In this document: in pieces, positions 5,140 to 6,604 of the stretch
Numbering within the stretch: the first letter of the stretch is position 1
Layout of the letters: the number at the start of each line of letters is the position of its first letter
From: Nitrososphaeraceae archaeon
GTDB taxonomy: Archaea > Thermoproteota > Nitrososphaeria > Nitrososphaerales > Nitrososphaeraceae
Length of the DNA: 6,604 bases
Direction of reading: 5' to 3'
Assembly (NCBI GenBank): GCA_030038695.1
Contig: JASHSN010000365.1
Coordinates: forward strand, 1-6,604
Translations under genes and position numbers: made by a program
Notes under the pieces: model-generated
What the model was told of the DNA's origin: nothing
The model's input: the letters and a program-made list of their open reading frames with translations, nothing else
Database searches by the model: none

Positions 5140-5150
5140 AAAAATAAAAT
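5140..5150 (+). promoter_or_regulatory. A/T-rich TATA-like element of the flap endonuclease gene
   Basis: An A-rich run with AAAATAAAAT lies about 29 bases before the ATG at 5174, at the right distance for initiation close to the start codon. No Shine-Dalgarno sequence is present. The element is not a classic TATA match, so confidence is moderate. Confidence 0.4.
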
Positions 5151-5173
5151 CCTCGTATAGCTAACTTGAAGTA

Positions 5174-6196
5174 ATGGGAATAGATCTGAAACCATTTGTC
5201 GTGCCATCTCCTATAGTCATCTCAGAATTGGCAGATAAAGTAATAGCGGTTGATGCTCATAACGCTATCTATCAATTTCTGGCAACAATTCGTGGGCCAA
5301 CAGGGGAACTGCTCATGAACAACAAAGGTGATGTCACAAGTCATCTGAGTGGTTTATTCTACCGTAATACCAACTTGTTGATTGACAATTTGAAGCTTAT
5401 CTATATATTCGATGGCAAACCTAGTTTATTAAAATCAAAAGAGATTGAACGTAGACGTAAGGCAAAAGAGGAGGCGTCGCAAAAATACCAAGAAGCGATG
5501 ATCGAAGGAAGAATTGAAGACGCGCGAAAGTACAGCCAGGGTACATCCGTCCTAACTGATAAAATGATTGAAGAATCCAAAGAAATTTTGAATCTTCTCG
5601 GAGTACCTTATATTCAAGCACCCTCTGAAGGAGAAGCCACAGCAGCTGATCTAACAAAGTCTAATTTTGCATATTCCTGCGCAAGCCAAGATTATGACTC
5701 GATACTATTTGGGGCAAAAAGATTGACTCGTAACCTAGCGATCAGTGGTAAGAGAAAAGTTCCTAATAGGAACGTGTACGTCGAAGTTGAAACAGAGATG
5801 ATCGAACACCAACAGGTTCTGGATCAAACAAAGTTAACTCAAGAGCAATTAATAGATGCAGGTATTTTGATAGGTACCGACTTTAATCCTGGTGGTGTTC
5901 CAGGGATTGGTCCGAAAACTGCTCTAAAGCTGATTAGGGAATATGGCAAATTAGAGAAAATCGAAAAAATAAAAGACACATTGGCGTCTATCCCATATCA
6001 GGAAATTCGAGATATTTTTCTAAAACCGGAAGTTTCAAATGCGGAGAATGTTGAGTTCTCTGAACCACGTTATGATGATATCGTAAATTTTCTTTGTATA
6101 GAAAAAAACTTTTCTAGAGACAGGGTAAACGGAACTTTAGAGAAACTAAAAAAATCAATCGCTCAACGTACTCAATCCTTGGAAAAGTGGTTCTAG
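5174..6196 (+). CDS. fen: Flap endonuclease 1 (FEN1/XPG family)
   Basis: A 340-residue protein of normal archaeal FEN1 length. FEN1 cuts 5' flaps made by strand displacement during Okazaki-fragment maturation and long-patch base-excision repair, together with PCNA and DNA ligase. The start is certain: MGID places the conserved Gly2 at the N-terminus. The seven acidic metal ligands are all present: D27 (VDAHN), D80 (FDGKP), E152 and E154 (PSEGEA), D173 and D175 (SQDYDS), D236 (GTDFN). K87 and R94 match the catalytic basic residues of the helical arch, which spans about 84-130. The helix-hairpin-helix DNA-binding motif is GVPGIGPKTALKLI (241-254). The C-terminal tail TQSLEKWF is the PCNA-interacting (PIP) box, but with Thr at the usual Gln position. 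The gene stands alone with a near-leaderless promoter; its upstream neighbour is decayed and an insertion sequence lies 243 bases downstream. Confidence 0.97.
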   Translation: MGIDLKPFVVPSPIVISELADKVIAVDAHNAIYQFLATIRGPTGELLMNNKGDVTSHLSGLFYRNTNLLIDNLKLIYIFDGKPSLLKSKEIERRRKAKEEASQKYQEAMIEGRIEDARKYSQGTSVLTDKMIEESKEILNLLGVPYIQAPSEGEATAADLTKSNFAYSCASQDYDSILFGAKRLTRNLAISGKRKVPNRNVYVEVETEMIEHQQVLDQTKLTQEQLIDAGILIGTDFNPGGVPGIGPKTALKLIREYGKLEKIEKIKDTLASIPYQEIRDIFLKPEVSNAENVEFSEPRYDDIVNFLCIEKNFSRDRVNGTLEKLKKSIAQRTQSLEKWF

Positions 6197-6439
6197 ATTA
6201 ATATGTATTATCGCCATGTAACAACCATACATTCTACTATTACCACTTTCGAATACTTCTGGATGCAGAGTACTACTCTAGGATGACTGATATCCAACTA
6301 GGAGGGAATATAAACATAGAGGGGACTAGGGGCACCAGAGAACTCTGAGGAAGTATGCAGCTTCTGTTCAACCCTATTATTATGTATATTAGTCGTGTGG
6401 ATTGTCACACCCTCAATATATTGACAATATAGGCTCTTA
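6197..6439. other. Gene-free spacer between fen and the insertion sequence
   Basis: No reading frame is supported here. It contains a G-rich block (6300-6332) with GGG and two GGGG runs, a short inverted repeat CAGAG-AA-CTCTG (6336-6347), a hairpin GTGTG/CACAC (6395-6410) and a perfect 12-base palindrome TCAATATATTGA (6413-6424) just before the insertion-sequence end. An AGGAGGG at 6300-6306 looks like a Shine-Dalgarno sequence but no start codon follows. No clear T-tract terminator for fen is visible. Confidence 0.4.
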
Positions 6440-6454
6440 GAGGCTATCCGAAAA
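6440..6454 (+). repeat. Probable left terminal inverted repeat of the insertion sequence
   Basis: GAGGCTATCCGAAAA resembles the GAGGCT...ATCCGAAAA ends that I remember from IS5-superfamily elements. The exact outer boundary (6440 or 6441) is uncertain without the partner end. Confidence 0.5.
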
Positions 6455-6483
6455 TTAGTTGACATTTTTTGAGTTCTAGACTT

Positions 6484-6491
6484 ACTATATC
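6484..6491 (+). promoter_or_regulatory. Possible TATA box of the transposase gene
   Basis: ACTATATC lies about 45 bases before the ATG at 6533, which would give a leader of about 20 bases. It overlaps one copy of the repeated TATCCGAA octamer, so transposase bound there could control its own gene. Confidence 0.35.
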
Positions 6492-6532
6492 CGAACGATA
6501 CAGCTAAGCCATACTAACCCATCTTGTTATTG

Positions 6533-6604
6533 ATGGTGATATCCGAACTTACAGGTGTTGAATCTGCATATGAAATACCTGATGTACTATGGGATAGGAT
6601 TACC
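6533..6604 (+). CDS. Transposase, IS5-type, N-terminal fragment cut by the window edge
   Basis: An ATG at 6533 opens a frame that continues past the window; 24 residues are visible (MVISELTGVESAYEIPDVLW, then DRIT). The motif YEIPDVLWDRI matches the start of IS5-superfamily transposases of the DUF4096-type N-terminal domain, typically [YE][ED]ls-d-xW-x-xI followed by PLLPP. A stop codon lies 18 bases upstream in the same frame (6515-6517) and no ATG or GTG comes between, although two TTG codons do, so the start is likely. These DDE transposases cut and join DNA at the element ends. The catalytic core is outside the window, so activity cannot be judged. The 93-base distance from the putative terminal repeat is normal for such elements. 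The weak points are the short visible length and the lack of a ribosome-binding site. Confidence 0.6.
   Translation, partial: MVISELTGVESAYEIPDVLWDRIT

Larger units (their letters stand above)
6440..6604 (+). mobile_element. Left end of an IS5-type insertion sequence
   Basis: A sequence resembling an IS5-superfamily terminal repeat (GAGGCTATCCGAAAA) begins at about 6440 and is followed, 93 bases later, by the start of a transposase gene in the expected orientation. The bases just outside (TTA at 6437-6439) would fit a short target-site duplication, as several IS5 subgroups make. The right end lies beyond the window, so terminal repeat and duplication cannot be confirmed here. Confidence 0.6.

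Noticed and set aside
5421..5657. Minus-strand frame inside fen
   Set aside because: Antisense to the helical arch and catalytic region of a conserved enzyme.
1..6604. CRISPR array, toxin-antitoxin pair or defence island
   Set aside because: No regularly spaced repeats, Cas proteins, paired toxin/antitoxin frames or known defence domains were seen in the window.

Overview
The window looks like chromosomal DNA from an ammonia-oxidising archaeon of the Nitrososphaerales (Thaumarchaeota), perhaps near Nitrosocosmicus. This is inference; there is no marker RNA gene here. The support is an archaeal FEN1-type flap endonuclease, a secreted protein with an AQ-type signal cleavage site and Ig-like domains, a small DUF6659-like protein, a single-domain TRASH-type zinc protein, AT-rich spacers, and TATA boxes about 22-33 bases before most start codons, as expected for leaderless archaeal transcripts.

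Layout from left to right. (1) An acylphosphatase-like gene runs off the left edge on the minus strand (1-333). It is divergent from a PadR-family repressor (516-995); the shared 182-base spacer carries a clear TATA box and several palindromes. (2) A minus-strand TRASH/YHS-type small zinc protein (1107-1304) faces padR. (3) A gene-poor stretch of about 820 bases (1320-2139) holds a tiny minus-strand reading frame broken by one extra base (1428-1578), a far-spaced 11-base inverted repeat and a hairpin with a T-tract (2006-2028). (4) A secreted, probably glycosylated surface protein (2140-3174) ends at a T-rich terminator. (5) Two minus-strand genes follow: the DUF6659-like protein (3377-3871) and a less certain small Cys-rich protein (3948-4151). 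(6) A one-helix membrane protein (4380-4685) has the only strong Shine-Dalgarno sequence in the window. (7) A decayed polytopic membrane protein gene lies at 4729-5015. (8) The flap endonuclease gene (5174-6196) is followed by a gene-free spacer. (9) The left end of an insertion sequence begins near 6440; its transposase starts at 6533 and continues past the window.

The genes do not form an obvious pathway or operon. Most are single units with their own promoters, in mixed orientations. fen is the one housekeeping gene (Okazaki-fragment flap removal and repair); the rest are regulators, surface or membrane proteins and lineage-specific small proteins. Gene decay and an insertion sequence indicate a loosely packed, evolving region. 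I did not find a convincing new multi-gene system. The points most worth following up are the frameshifted micro-gene, the orphan terminator-like hairpin, the operator-like palindromes at padR, the insertion-sequence end with its repeated 8-mer, and the off-register PCNA-binding tail of the flap endonuclease.
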